A stretch of 50,443 nt of DNA from positions 514 to 50,956 of the forward strand of contig CAUDNR010004322.1 of NCBI GenBank assembly GCA_958430865.1, written 5' to 3'. The DNA is from Entrophospora sp. SA101 (lineage: Eukaryota; Glomeromycota; Glomeromycetes; Entrophosporales; Entrophosporaceae). Shown piece after piece: positions 11,947-24,195 of this stretch. Numbering within the stretch: position 1 is the stretch's first letter; every line of letters starts with the position of its first letter. Under the pieces are notes generated by a model. That model was not told the DNA's origin. It ran no database searches and saw only the letters and a list, made by a program, of their open reading frames with translations. The position numbers and the translations under genes were made by a program.

Positions 11947-12360
11947 ATTCATTTCATCGACAATCACTTCGTCGACAAACATTTCGTCGACAGTCGTTTC
12001 ATCGACAATAACTTCGAATCACTTCGTCGACAGTCCATTTCGTCGATAGTTCTGACGTAGCATACGTACTGATTATAGGAATTATGACTTCAGAAGCATC
12101 AGGAAATTTGGATGCTAATTAGTTTGCAGGCATATTAATGATGCATCACGAAAAGAATCATCATCAGAAAAATAAATATTTCCAGAGTTTTGATTCAAAC
12201 GAAACCTCAATACTATTCATTAGCATATCAATCATTATAATCACCAAAATAGTCAGTGACAATATCATCACCATCACTATCATCACATACAAACTAACTA
12301 TCAGTGAAGGTGTTTGTCAACGAATGAACTGTCAGCGAAGTGATTGTCGACAAAGTGAAT
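11947..12360. mobile_element. MITE-like element with tandem TTCGTCGACA terminal repeats
   Basis: The left end repeats a motif close to CACTTCGTCGACAATCA at least six times (11950-12050). The right end (12315-12360) is its reverse complement. By eye 26 of 31 bases match between 11947-11977 and the complement of 12330-12360. The interior (about 270 bases) is non-coding. Tandem units inside the terminal inverted repeats are unusual for a simple MITE. No target duplication could be fixed. Confidence 0.6.
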
Positions 12361-13292
12361 GCGATCGTATAGATACATTCTAGGGCTAAAATTCATTCAT
12401 ATAGATCCAGCCAATTTTTTTACCAGAAAATTTCTGACCATCCAGTTGTTTGACAGAATGATTTTGTGTTCTGATGTTTGTTTGATTTTAAAAACCATTC
12501 TTGAATTTTTGGTATTTGCGCAGAAAAAATTTGAGACGTGTACAATTAATTTTTTTATATTCTTTATCTGTCTCTCACAATTAATAATCTCAGAGTATTT
12601 GTATATAACTGTTTTATTTTAGATTGTATAAAGAAAATCACTTTTTAACTAAAAATTTTCTTATATAAACAATTTTTAATATTTCAAAATAAAATAATGA
12701 GCCTTGAACTCATTATTACCACGGTTTAATATGGCAATTGAATTTCTTATTAAAATGTTTGAAACCTAATAGTCACAGCATTTTTGCCCAATATCTATCT
12801 CTATTTTAAATGTGTCATAATTTTCAGAATATTAATCCTTCCTTCAGCTCCCGAACCTTGATTGATTTACAACAAATCTCTAAAGTTCAATAAAACATAT
12901 GAAACCTTATAATCTTTTACATCTTTTCAACTATAATCAAAATTATAAAGGCAAAATCTTAGTTTTGAAGTGAAAAGTAATGCTGTTTTTGAATAGCTAT
13001 AGCATTACATAGAGAGCCATCATCAATATGAGAAGAGGTTTGTTAGAAAGCTACAATGTCATAGTTTTATTCTTGATTAATAATGATGTTTGAATCTGTT
13101 ATAAAAATAAAGAGATATTTTAAAAAACTGATTGGTTACACATATTGTAATTTCTATTTTACATATTAATATTAATATGAATGATCAACTGACATGACAA
13201 ATTGTCCAACTGTTAATTTTATTTGAATCACTCATTTTATTTGAATAATAATAAAATGAATAAATCAAATAAACCTTATTCAAACAGAAACC
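12361..13292. other. Intergenic, no recognised feature
   Basis: AT-rich sequence with only short chance open frames on both strands. Confidence 0.35.
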
Positions 13293-13412
13293 CTAAATTG
13301 AAGTAGTGTTCATGTCACAATCCAAAAAAGGAAACAAAATAGTTGTAAAGGTGGTTGCAATCATTTTTATGACATAAAGGTGATAGCAACCGTTCTTAAA
13401 TTGAAGTAATGT
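13293..13412. repeat. Direct repeats flanking a small palindrome
   Basis: TAAATTGAAGTAGTG (about 13293) recurs as TAAATTGAAGTAATG about 105 bases later. Between them GGTTGCAATCA and TGATAGCAACC are inverted copies around a short spacer (13351-13392). Confidence 0.45.
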
Positions 13413-13913
13413 ACTGTGTAGCATTTTGCCATCCTAGGCCCATTTTAAAAGTTACTGGCATAAAAATTTGCCAGAATATCTAGCTTGCTGTTGTCTAATG
13501 TTATAACTAATGTTGATTGATATTTGATAATTCTTTATCTTTTAAGCAGTTTTCTGGCTATTGATAACTGAAATTTTTTTTCTGTTATAAAAAACTTTTT
13601 TCTGAAAATATCACTTTCTAATACAAAAACGATCTTTGAGATTCAGCTGATTGATCTGTAAATGAAAATTTGGTTGTTATCTTTATGGTTTTTGTAAAAT
13701 CTCCTTTAAAAGTTGGTCAATTGACTATTTTTACTTTTCGGATCATTAAATTGGCCAATAAGAATGCAAGATTGTGGTTAAAAAATTATTTTGTTACCAT
13801 TAAAGAATACTTTGACTGTTTAAGAGATAACATTCAAAAGTGATAAAAAGAATTTCATTTTTTTGCCTTATTACATGGCATTTATCTCAAGTTCTAGCTG
13901 ACATATTTGTTTT

Positions 13914-14194
13914 GTTATCAGGTAGGTCCTATGTAATAACTGGCAGAAATAAATTTTTTTCTTTAATTCAAATATATTCTTATTACCATAAAGTCTGGAA
14001 AGATAGCACCCCTATTTTAAAACAATTGAGCATCAATATAAAAACAATGTTACAAGTATGTAAAAAGGGGATGCTGTCTTTCCAGACTTTATGGTATTAA
14101 ATGATAAACTGATTGTATCACATGATTATAATATAAAGTTGCAAAAATAAGTTTGTTTATTTCTGCTAGTTGTTACATAGGATCTACCTGATAA
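13914..14194. mobile_element. Fold-back element with nested inverted repeats
   Basis: The outer arms 13914-13952 and 14156-14194 are inverted copies (about 36 of 39 bases match, for example ATCAGGTAGGTCCTATGTAA). Inner arms at about 13984-14013 and 14067-14096 also pair (TACCATAAAGTCTGGAAAGA, about 28 of 30). A transcript could fold into a long stem with one internal bulge region. The frame open here (13840-14100) is a by-product. This is probably a non-autonomous fold-back or MITE element. Confidence 0.7.
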
Positions 14195-14954
14195 ATAAAA
14201 TTTCAGTGCCAAAAAATTCTTCTCTTTAAAAAGCATTTGGACAGCCATGTGCTTAATATGACAAAAATTTGCACTACAAATATAGTAGGTTAGGATGTTA
14301 CCTCAATTATTGATAACCCAGGATCTATTCTGGATAGTTATTGCATCCTTATTAATACATCACCCTAAGGTTGCTTGTCAAAACTCCTCCAGAAATCAAT
14401 CAGCAGGGTTTTGGTAGGTTACACATTAATTGTTTATTAGAGTTTTGGCAGAGTTTTGCATTTTGAGGTTTCGCCATTTTAGCATAGTTTCAACAGGATT
14501 TTTGATAAGATTTAATATAGTTTTGCCATGGTTTCAGCAATTACTAAGGAGGTTTCACCCACAACCTTAGTTCAAAGTATTTTCAGGCTTTGAGTAAATC
14601 AGTTAACTTGCAACTATGTATTATTCAAAACATCACATTATCATACATAAACATAGGATGTCAAGTATTTTTTGAATCCTCAAGAAAATTTTTATTTTAT
14701 TTTTCAAGAGAAAGAAACTAACACCAATTTTAAATCTGGGAAAAAACATATCAAAAAACTCAACTTGGTTCCAGTAGAAAATTATTCTCTGGCAATGACA
14801 ATGGCTCATCATTATCAAATAAACCATTTCATCCTACCTAAAAAATCCAAGAAACCATTAGAGAAGATCATCATCACATTCTTTCCTTTTCTGGGATGAT
14901 CAATGATTTTACTATTACCATTAAATCATGACTGTTAATGTAAATGTTGCTATA
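14195..14954. other. Intergenic; TTTTGG-rich low-complexity patch
   Basis: 14400-14560 has repeated GTTTTGGCAG/GTTTTGC-type words, loosely like the minisatellite at 48740. No gene recognised. Confidence 0.35.
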
Positions 14955-15222
14955 CCATTCTAACCGCGACGCTAATTTCTAAATAAAGTCAACTAATTTC
15001 GACGTTATACGAATAAAAATAAAAATGTAATACAAATAAAATAATAAAAATGTAAATAAATATTAATAATAGATAAAAATAAAATAAGAAATCAAATATA
15101 AGGAATAAATGAATAAGTGGATATAAAAATAAAGTAAATAAAATAAAAATAGAAATAAAAATTTGGTTCGGAATTAGGGTATTTCGACTAACAAATTAGC
15201 GTTAAATCTTAATTCTGGTAAC
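14955..15222. mobile_element. Possible short inverted-repeat element with an AAATAAA-rich core
   Basis: Flanks near 14962-15003 (GACGCTAATTTCT...) and 15170-15220 (complement TTAACGCTAATTTGTTAGTCG) share an inverted ACGCTAATTT word plus partial similarity. They enclose about 170 bases of degenerate AATAAAAATAAA. The evidence for a true element is weak. Confidence 0.35.
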
Positions 15223-17510
15223 ACTACGGTAAAAAAATCTAAAGATTGTTGTACATCTTGTTTGACACAATATGTATCATAAAGATTGTTTTTGATCATC
15301 TGTAGCAGAAGTAGTAGCTGTCATTGTTATGCTTATATGCTGATGTCATTGCTAAAAATAAATTATAAATTATATAAAAATTTGGCATCATTTTATCACG
15401 TGTTTACAGTGAACCAAGCAGTCGGATCTAATTATAGATATGCAGTCAAATTTATAGGTCTGGCTGGCACAGCAAATTTTATATCGAGAGTCGTCTTTAA
15501 TGAGGAGAATAGGAAATGTATGACTTTTTTCTATGAAAAGATAACATTTCTATAAAAAATTCCCTAATTATTATTAGCTAAAAGCTCTTTGCAAATTCTA
15601 CGTTTTTCAAGAAAAGATAAATTGTTTTTTGTCAATTGAAATCTTATTATCGTTTGTATTCTATGCCTAATTTGAAAACTTGATTAAATTTTTATATCAA
15701 CAAGGGTAAAAAATTGAATTTACTATTTACGTAATTGTAATATTAATATTTAAATGGTTACCCGAGATATGAATTTAAAGAATGAGATTTTTTATATGAT
15801 GACATATAATAAAAGCAAGAGAGTTACGATTTTATCGATTATCAATAAAAGAAGAAAAGTGCCAGTTGTTTATAAAGTAACTGTTTTATTAAAATTTATT
15901 TCTGCTGAATATATATATACACACACAATTAAAAAAAACTGTAGATGCAGACTCGGGGCAAAAATGTGTAATTGAATATGACCATAAATGTTCAACAAAT
16001 AAAAAATAACATATGATTTTAAGTATATAAACAATAACAATTATTATTATTACATGCAAAATTAGCCCGTGTAGATCTCTACTATCACGATTAACATAAA
16101 AGCGTGCCATTATTTCCAGCCTTTTGTCCAGAACATTATATAATATAAAGTGATATTATATCAGCCCAATTTTACTTTGTGTTTCTTGTATGTATTATGA
16201 AGTAATTATTGCAAAGAAACCATGTATGACGGAGAAATTCAATCGGAACCTTTGAAAAAATACAACTAGTTTTCGAAATCAAAATATCCTCAACGAAAAT
16301 CGAAACCAAAAATCAAATAATAATAATAATAATCCTACTCGAAATACCTTTACCAGATACCAAAAGGAACGAATTGTAAATATTCTAATGATAGTAGCCC
16401 ATGCGGAAGCCTTCATTTGATGAAATAATATCTTACCAATCATTGTGAGAATATAAAATTCAGTTTTAATTTCGATTTTATTTCAGTTTCCGATTTAAAG
16501 TTTGAGATCCAACAATCTCGAAACTTATGCAAAGAAGTAATAGGCATTAGATTTTTAAAAAATTTCACCAACAAGACAAGGTCATTATTAAATGATAATG
16601 TTTTATGTTATTATAAACTCCAAAAAAGGTTTCTTCCATATCAAATAAATAATATGGAGCGAGGTACACTTGATGTGTCGTTCTGTTTCAAACAGGATTT
16701 GATCATGTGACATGTAATTACAAAAAAAAAGTATATTTTGTTTATTTTATCGTCAAAAATAAAAAAGCTAAAATTGTTATTCTCTTATTGATGAAGTTGT
16801 GATATTGTTTCACTGGCATCTGACTTCTCTCCTTTAATCGTTATTGAATTTCATTCATTAATTATTAATAATGATGATGATTGTGATTGCGATTGTGATT
16901 GCGTGGTTATTATGATATTGATTAATTAAAAGAAGGCATTACATAGGTCAGAGAGGTTCTAATATTAATATTAAATATTAATACTACTTTTTTAATAATT
17001 AATTTCCGTTTTTTTTACTCTTTGTTGAATTACTATGTAATTGCAAACTATCAAAAAAACGGACAAGAGTTTTAAAAAAAGTAGTATATTAAATTAATAT
17101 TTGGGAACCACAAATTATTAATCTTTTTTTTTGTTAGAGTAATCCATCCTTATTTTTATTGTAGCAAATCCTTTTTCTTTATTCGATTCAAAAGTATTGG
17201 TTACCTTTAAGAGGTAACTTTAAATCATACTAAATCATATTTTTAGAAAAAATTTGTTCCTTTTTAGATAATATTTATATTATTGTTAATTATTTTTTAT
17301 ACACTAATTAATTTTTTAATTTTGGTTTGAATGATTGACCTAATAATACTACATCAATGAAATAATACCATGCATTACACGCGTCAATTCTAAAAATAAA
17401 TCAACGTCATGGCAATTAATATTTATATATATATTAATATATATATATATAGAGGAAAGTATTTTTTTTAAAATTTTTATAATTAATTAATTGATTAATT
17501 TAATAAAAAT
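15223..17510. other. Gene-poor tract upstream of the flavin oxidase
   Basis: Only short open frames. One (15286-15555) ends in moderately protein-like sequence (VNQAVGSNYRYAVKFIGLAG), which I cannot place. The last 100 bases contain a TATATATA run at 17425-17450 that may serve the promoter of the next gene. Confidence 0.35.
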
Positions 17511-19085
17511 ATGCGTTTCAAAATACATGCATGCCTTTTCTTTTTAATAATAATATCAGAAGAAATCCTTGCAATTAATAATATACATAATCTTAAACTT
17601 TATAGAAAACGCGCAATTAATCAAAATGCCTTTGAGGATTGTTTAAAACCAATAACCGGTGAAAAAGTATTCAAATCAAGTCCCAATTACAACTCTACAA
17701 TCATCGATGAAAACTCTGCTATAGAATTCTTGCCCAACGCCATCGTATTTCCAAATTCAGTTAAAGACATACAATTAGCTATCGAATGCGCTAAATCCTT
17801 CAACTTAAATATAACACCAAGATCAGGCGGGCATTCCTACGAGAGTTATTCGTTGGGTGGCAAAGATGGTGCTTTGGTGGTTGATTTGAAAAATTTCAAT
17901 CAGATACAGATCGACAAAACCAACAATTTAGTTAAGGTTGGTGCTGGTAATAGGCTTGGAAATATTTATTTTGCTTTATCTAAAGATAATTATGTGGTGC
18001 CAGCCGGAACTTGCCCTTCAGTTGGTATTTCTGGCCATATTTTAGGTGGTGTAAGTATTGCCAGCATCTTTATTTAATGGACTAGCGTCCATCCTCCATA
18101 TGCCTACATCTATCTCATATTCATTTATATTAATTTTTTACAGGGAATTGGAAATTTGGTAAGAAAATTCGGTAAATTGTCGGATCAATTAGTATCGGTG
18201 GAAATGGTGCTCGCATCCGGTGAATCCATTACAGTCGATACAAATAATCGTCCGGATTTATTTTTTGGATTGAGAGGTGGTGGCGGTGGTAATTTTGGAA
18301 TCGTCACATCTTTCACAATCAGAATTCACCAAATTGTTCCAAAAGTCACCACAATTGGTATTACATGGGATCTAACCACTCAACAACTACATAAAGTTTT
18401 CAATTCAGTGCACAAAAACAGCAATGGACTCACGACAGATCTTACATTCAATGTCGTACTCACGTCAGATGAAATTGCACTTTCTGGTGTATATTTGGGC
18501 GATAAGAATTCTGCATCAAAAGTAATGAATGCATTTTTAAATGATGTTGGTTCTGAAGGTTTGCAATTGTTCGAAGAATCGTGGTTTGATTCGGTGGTTA
18601 GAATTTCGTTTGAGTCAAGAGCTAGAAATATAAATCCGAAAATTACACCTTATAACTTTAAAGCTAAATCCTTCTTGGTCGGAAAATCAGGGTTATCAAC
18701 CAATGGTCTAGACACATTAGTGGAATTTCTAAAGAAAATCCCATGTGATACATTTGCTGAATTCGATGTATTCGCTGGTGGTATTAATGTCAATCCTAAT
18801 AAATCAATCTTACAACATTTGGATTTCTTCTACGGTATACAATTATTAACATCGGGTTGGAAATCAGACAAACAAGGAAACGTTTGTATTAAACAAATTA
18901 ACGATTTCGGTAAATCATTCCAACGTGATTTCACATCTCCTTCCAGTTACATAAATTATATAGATAGGGATTTAGACGATTGGCCAACTAGATATTATGG
19001 TGACAATTTAAAAACTTTACAAATTTTGAAATCAAATGTTGATCCACAACAATTATTTAAATTTCCTCAAAGTATCCCTATATAA
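17511..19085 (+). CDS. Secreted berberine-bridge-type FAD-linked oxidoreductase
   Basis: Exons 17511-18050 and 18144-19085 (phase 0) give 493 aa, the usual length. Residues 1-21 are a signal peptide (MRFKIHACLFFLIIISEEIL), so it acts outside the cell or in the secretory pathway. The PCMH FAD-binding domain includes RSGGHSYESYSLGGK, whose His (about 108) is an 8-alpha-histidyl FAD attachment site. GTCPSVGISGHILGGGIGNL supplies the Cys (about 168) that makes the second covalent flavin bond. Further motifs are FGLRGGGGGNFGIVTSF and the C-terminal BBE motif YINYIDRDL...RYYGDNLKTL...DPQQLF. Family members oxidise sugars, oligosaccharides or alkaloid precursors with O2; the substrate cannot be told from sequence. 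It stands alone between gene-poor DNA and an importin gene, so no biosynthetic cluster is suggested. Confidence 0.95.
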
Positions 19086-19193
19086 TTTTTTTTTTCAAGT
19101 GTAACTTCTTTTTGTGTCACGTATGACATGACAAATAAAAATAAAAAAATTTCAAAATAATATTTTTCGCCCTCTTTTTCCTCCTTCAAAAAA

Positions 19194-22022
19194 ATGTCTT
19201 CATCAAATACTAAAAAAACTATAGCGGGAGAAGATTCAGATATTTTAGAATTTTTGAATCGTAAATTAGCAAATTTATCTGTATCTCCTAATGATGATAA
19301 TGTCGATATGTCGGAAACTAATGATGGTTTACCTGTTTGTGATACATCTGACTTGGTTGGTAACGAACGATAACGATTATTATTAATATTATCAGTGATT
19401 ATACTGATTATATATAATGGCTATGATGCTTATATTGAATACGATGCTTATGATGGTTATGTGCGTGTGCTAATAATAATTTATTTAGCTGCCAAGATAT
19501 TCACAAGCTATTATTGCAGCTGTTTACTCTAAAATTCCTTCTTTTCGTCTTGCTGCAATTACAAGACTTCGAAAATATCTTTCTTTTCGTAATTAATTAT
19601 CTAATTATCGGTCGTCTCTTTAATTAGCATGATTGTCAGATATTTGATTCAGATAATAATATAATCCTTTTTTTTTTTCTTTAAACAAAAAGAAAAAGTT
19701 GATCAAAGGGTTGAAAATGTTCTTGATTTAGATATAGTACCTTTGCTCATCGAATTTCTTGAAGATCATAATGATAATATGTTACAGGTGAAAGAAAATT
19801 TAACTAACTTGAGAAATTGTTATTTATTTTAACCTGCTAATAAAATGATATTTTTTATTCATGTATATATTTATTCTATTTTTAGTATGAAACAGCTTGG
19901 ATTATCACAAATATAGCTGTAATATTTCATTTTATATTTTTAAAATTTATAAATTATATAATTATTATTGTTGCCTAATGAATTGAATGATTTTAGGCTG
20001 GTTCTACACGACAGATTCAAGTAATAGTTTCAGCCGGTGTTATACAACATCTTGTTGATGTTTTAACAAAATCAAATAAAATGGAAGTGCAATCACAGGT
20101 ATCTGATAAATAAATAAACAATTAGTTAGATGACTGATTGCATGGTGCAGTTTTGTAATCAAAGAAACAAAGATTCACTCGGATTATTAAATAATGTTTA
20201 TCATATAGATTATATGGGCTTTGGGAAATATAGCAGGAGATAGATCAACGTTCAGGGATATTATTTTATCAACCGGTGTACTTGATACATTTATTTATTT
20301 GTTGAAGAATTATGGTCGATACAATTATATGATTGTTAGGATAACTGTTTGGGCCGCTGCAAATCTTTGTCGTGCTTGTTCTTCTGCATATGATTCTTGG
20401 TCATCAGTAAGCATATGTGTGAAATAATAATAGTAATGATTATTATTAATTCATTAATATTGATTTTGGAATGTTGGTATTATTACTATTATTAATCAAT
20501 CAGATTTCAGGAGCATTTTCAATTTTTGCAGATATTGTACAATTAGATGATGCCGAGATAATTTCAGATTCCTGGTAAATATTAAAATTAATTTTTTTTA
20601 TTTTATTAACATATATAAATACACTTTTATTTAATATTATTGTTATAGTTGGGCAATGTCTAGAATATTGAATGGTACTCATCGCCAAGATTGTAATTTG
20701 ATAGTTGATAATAAATTATGTCGTCGTCTAGTTGAGATACTAAAGTAACCGATTTAACTAATTTATAAATTTTGATTTAATTGTAATCATCAATTCTCAA
20801 TAATCAATAATTTTAAAAAAATTATGCAGCAAAAAAAATTATGATTCTTCAATTCATTTGCCTGTTCTACGTACTATAGTTAACATTACATCCGGAACAG
20901 GTTTAATTTTTTTTTTGCACATATGATTCAATTTACATATCATATAAATATATACTAATATAAATATTTTTTTAAAAAAAATTTTAATAATGATAATAGA
21001 AAAACAAACACAATCGGTAATAGATGCAGGTGCATTAACTACATTAGCAAATTTGTTTTTAACAGGCAAAAATACAACATTAAGGCGTTATGCTTGTCTT
21101 GCCATTTCAAATATAGCCGCTGGTACTTTTTGTCAGGTTAGTTAATTATAATACAATAATTTCCTCCGAATTCAATCTTGTCGTCGTTTTTTTTTCATTA
21201 TCACTTTAATCTTTTTTTTGTATTTTATTTAGGTAGAAGCCGTTCTTAAAGAACCAAGTCTAATTGATCATATTGTCATGTTACTTTGGGATAGTGATAT
21301 AAGAGTTGTGAAAGAAGCATGTTGGGTACTTAGCAACGTTACAAGATTACATGATCCTGGTCACACAAAGTAAGATTTCTTTTAATCATAACAATAATAA
21401 TAATAAATTTTAACCATATTATTATAATTATATTATTTTTATCATTTGTTCCGACTATTATACTCGCCCTCACTATCATTATCAACGTCATAGTTTTATT
21501 TTACAATATGATATACTTGCTCCACTTTTACCAATTTTAAAAAATTTATCAACACCCGAGGAATTTCTGCATAAAGTTATTGAACTATTTGTTAATATAT
21601 TATCAGTCGGTGATATGTGCAGGTCATCACAAACAACAATTTCACAAAATCCTTATGCAAAGCAATTTATTGATGTTGGTATAGTTGATGCTCTTATGAT
21701 TGTTTTCAATAATCTTAATGATTGTGTGGAGGAGGATCTGTCTTATTTTACTAATATTAATTATAATAGCTATTTACAAGAGGATGTTTTATATTTATTG
21801 TTTTATGGTCCTTTAAATGAAAAAGTTTATTTATTATTGGAAAAATGGTTTTATGGTCATTTACACGGAAATGATAATAGTGGTAGTAGCGGTGCTACTG
21901 CTACTAGCAGTAAAAAAGTTGACAATGTGGATAATTCCAATGATGATGTTGACGCAGAAATTTCTAATATAGAAGAATATGTTAAGAGATTATCTCTCAT
22001 GGAAGGTGTAGATGTTTTCTAA
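19194..22022 (+). CDS. Importin-alpha-like ARM repeat protein without a visible IBB domain
   Basis: Twelve exons: 19194-19355, 19489-19588, 19693-19787, 19886-19918, 19997-20098, 20209-20406, 20504-20574, 20649-20744, 20830-20900, 21000-21136, 21233-21369, 21494-22022; 576 aa. Importin alpha binds NLS cargo and importin beta for nuclear import. ARM repeats carry the NLS-groove Trp/Asn signature: ETAWIITNIAAGS, IIWALGNIAGD, VWAAANL, CWAMSRIL and CWVLSNVTR. One repeat has Leu instead of Trp (YACLAISNIAAG). The N-terminus (about 54 aa before LPRYSQAI) is acidic and lacks the Arg/Lys cluster of the importin-beta-binding domain. The donor of exon 1 was chosen as G^GTTGG because the stronger GTAACG four bases on breaks the frame. 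The C-terminus is longer than usual, with a Gly/Ser/Asp linker. It could be a divergent paralogue with another adaptor role. Confidence 0.88.
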
Positions 22023-22696
22023 ATATTATTAATATCATTATTATAAAATAATAAAAGAATAAAGAATAAAAGCAGCATTATTACAAAATAATAAGGATTG
22101 ATAAAAGATTAATAATAGTAAAGAGTATTTTTTTATAATGTAAAATACTCTTGTTATTATTAATTTATTTATAATATCTTTGAAAAAAAAAATATAGATT
22201 AACTACCACCACCATTATTATTATTGTGTATATTAATTGATAGAATTTTTTTTTTAATTTCATCATTGTTATGTTTTCATATTCCCAATTCCTTCTTTTA
22301 TTGATTGATCACACGTTATATCAATTTAATTGAGCATTAATTTACTTTTTTATAATAATTATTTTTTATTATTTGCATATTTTTTTGTTATATAAAGCAA
22401 CAAAAAGTGCAGGTTATTTTAGTTATATTATCGATTTAAAAATTAATAGGAAATCTAATCTATCAAGTAATCAGAGAAAATAAATAAATAATTAATTGAT
22501 AATATAAATCTTAATTATAATTCTAATTCTAATTATAATCACCATCTGTATAAATTATTCATAAACATTCAGCAACAACAACACTTCACGATTTCTACTC
22601 TCGCTTCAATGCTAATGCCCTCATCTCCAATCTCATTCATCTTCCCCTATCTCAAAGTCTCTCCTTTTCTTCTCATAATCTATTCATTCCCCCAAT
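22023..22696. other. Convergent intergenic region
   Basis: Shared 3' flank of the importin-like (+) and Myb (-) genes. AT-rich, with AATAAA-type strings at 22047-22063. No gene recognised. Confidence 0.4.
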
Positions 22697-23063
22697 CTAA
22701 TCAATGTTCGTTATTACTTGAAATACTTCGTAATCAATAATATTAAAATCTTCTTTGTCAGTTATTTTAGCTTCATAGGAACTTTGTAAGCATTTTCCTT
22801 TAAACCATTGTAAATCAAAACTGAAACAAGGATTTCTTTGGGCACCCCAAATAGCTCGATTGGATCGTTTCACTCTACTAAGTATACAATTTATCACTTT
22901 ATTTCTATTATCCATCGAAAATATAAAACTATCTCTTGTGGCCATCCACTCCTTTCTACTATGCCATTCCAAATTATTATACCCTCCAATTATACGACAA
23001 TTATTGTTTTCATTATTATTATTATTATCATTATTACCATCGTTAATGTTGCTGTTGTTATTA

Positions 23064-23127
<64 letters not shown>

Positions 23128-23130
23128 TAC

Positions 23131-23175
<45 letters not shown>

Positions 23176-24195
23176 GGGTTGGACTAGAATTAACACTAAT
23201 ATTAGGTGTTCTAAGAATGAAATTATGACTATTATTGGTAGTGTTGGTGCTGACAGTGGTGATGGCGGTAGATTGATGATGATTCAAGGGAATTTTTTTA
23301 AATTTTCGTTTTTTCCGTTTTTGTTGTTTTTGTGATGTATCTTTAAAAATATTTATAAATTTATTAAATTGAAAAAAAAATTTTTCGATAAATTAAAAAA
23401 AATAAATACCACGCTTTAATATACCTGTAATAAGATTATTACCATCATCATCATCGTCGTCGTCATTTAATTTAACTCGTTTCGTTGATGTTTCAATATT
23501 ATTAATGTTATCATCATCACCACATATCACCAAAGACTTTGTACGTTTTTTACATAAAGAGGAATAATAACGATTTTTGATAAGATTGGCCGGCCGACCT
23601 AATAAATGACCCATTACGGCCCATTTTGTTCCCATTTCTGAGTAATAATACAATATTAATTCGTCTTCTTTAGGTGTCAATGGACCATATATTACTAAGC
23701 AAAGATTGTGAGGATTAGAATTATATACACACACATATATATGTATGTATATATATATATTTTTGGAAAGGAAGGAAAAAATCCGAAAAAAGAATCTTTC
23801 CGATATTATAAGCACTTACAATTGGGATTAAGATGATTATGCCATCTAATAAATATATTAAATTGAAGGAAACAAAGAAACAAATTCCTTTTAATACCCG
23901 TTTCGGTTTCCACAACTATCAACCATGAAAATGTAAAACAAATGAAAAATACCTTTCGCGACATTGCTTTCCATCTCTCAAACCGTGTTTTATACCAATT
24001 AGTTTCCAATGTTTAACTCCCAACTCTTTTACAATCGATAGCAACCTTTCATCTTCCTATAAACGATTTTTGTCAGAATAATAATATTTATCAGAATTGT
24101 ATTTGTGAGAAAAAACTAACATATGGTTCCCAGGGACCCGTCCTGCGGGTGGAATTATCATTTGAATTATTTCTGGTTTTTCTTTGGTTTACCAT
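22697..24195 (-). CDS. Two-repeat Myb protein fused through poly-Asn to a partial TLDc domain
   Basis: Exons (minus) 24195-24121, 24056-23953, 23845-23820, 23694-23425, 23340-22697; 372 aa, all joins in frame. Residues about 20-118 are two Myb/SANT repeats: GPWEPYEDERLLSIVKELG...KHWKLI...RDGKQCRERWHNHLNP, then GPLTPKEDELILYYYSEMGTKW...NLIKNRYYSSL. These bind DNA, so it is a likely nuclear transcription factor. A basic stretch (QKQQKRKKRKFKK, about 162-174) looks like an NLS. Residues 215-272 are almost pure Asn, encoded by an (ATT)n microsatellite. The last 100 residues (RIIGGYNNLEW...DSFIFSM...DYEVFQVI) match the second half of a TLDc domain, whose first half is missing. Either a genuine fusion or an adjacent TLDc fragment captured by repeat expansion. 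An unseen intron in the repeat is possible. Confidence 0.85.
22997..23175. repeat. Coding (ATT)n trinucleotide microsatellite
   Basis: Interrupted ATT/TTA repeats of about 180 bases, read as poly-Asn on the minus strand in the last Myb exon. The long poly-Leu and poly-Ile frames on the other registers are artefacts of it. Confidence 0.95.

Noticed and set aside
19356..19362. Strong donor G^GTAACG for importin-like exon 1
   Set aside because: Using it puts exon 2 in a frame with a stop. The weaker GTTGG donor keeps the LPRYSQAI frame.
22838..23335. Long poly-Ile, poly-Leu frames on both strands
   Set aside because: These are other-frame translations of the (ATT)n microsatellite inside the last Myb exon.
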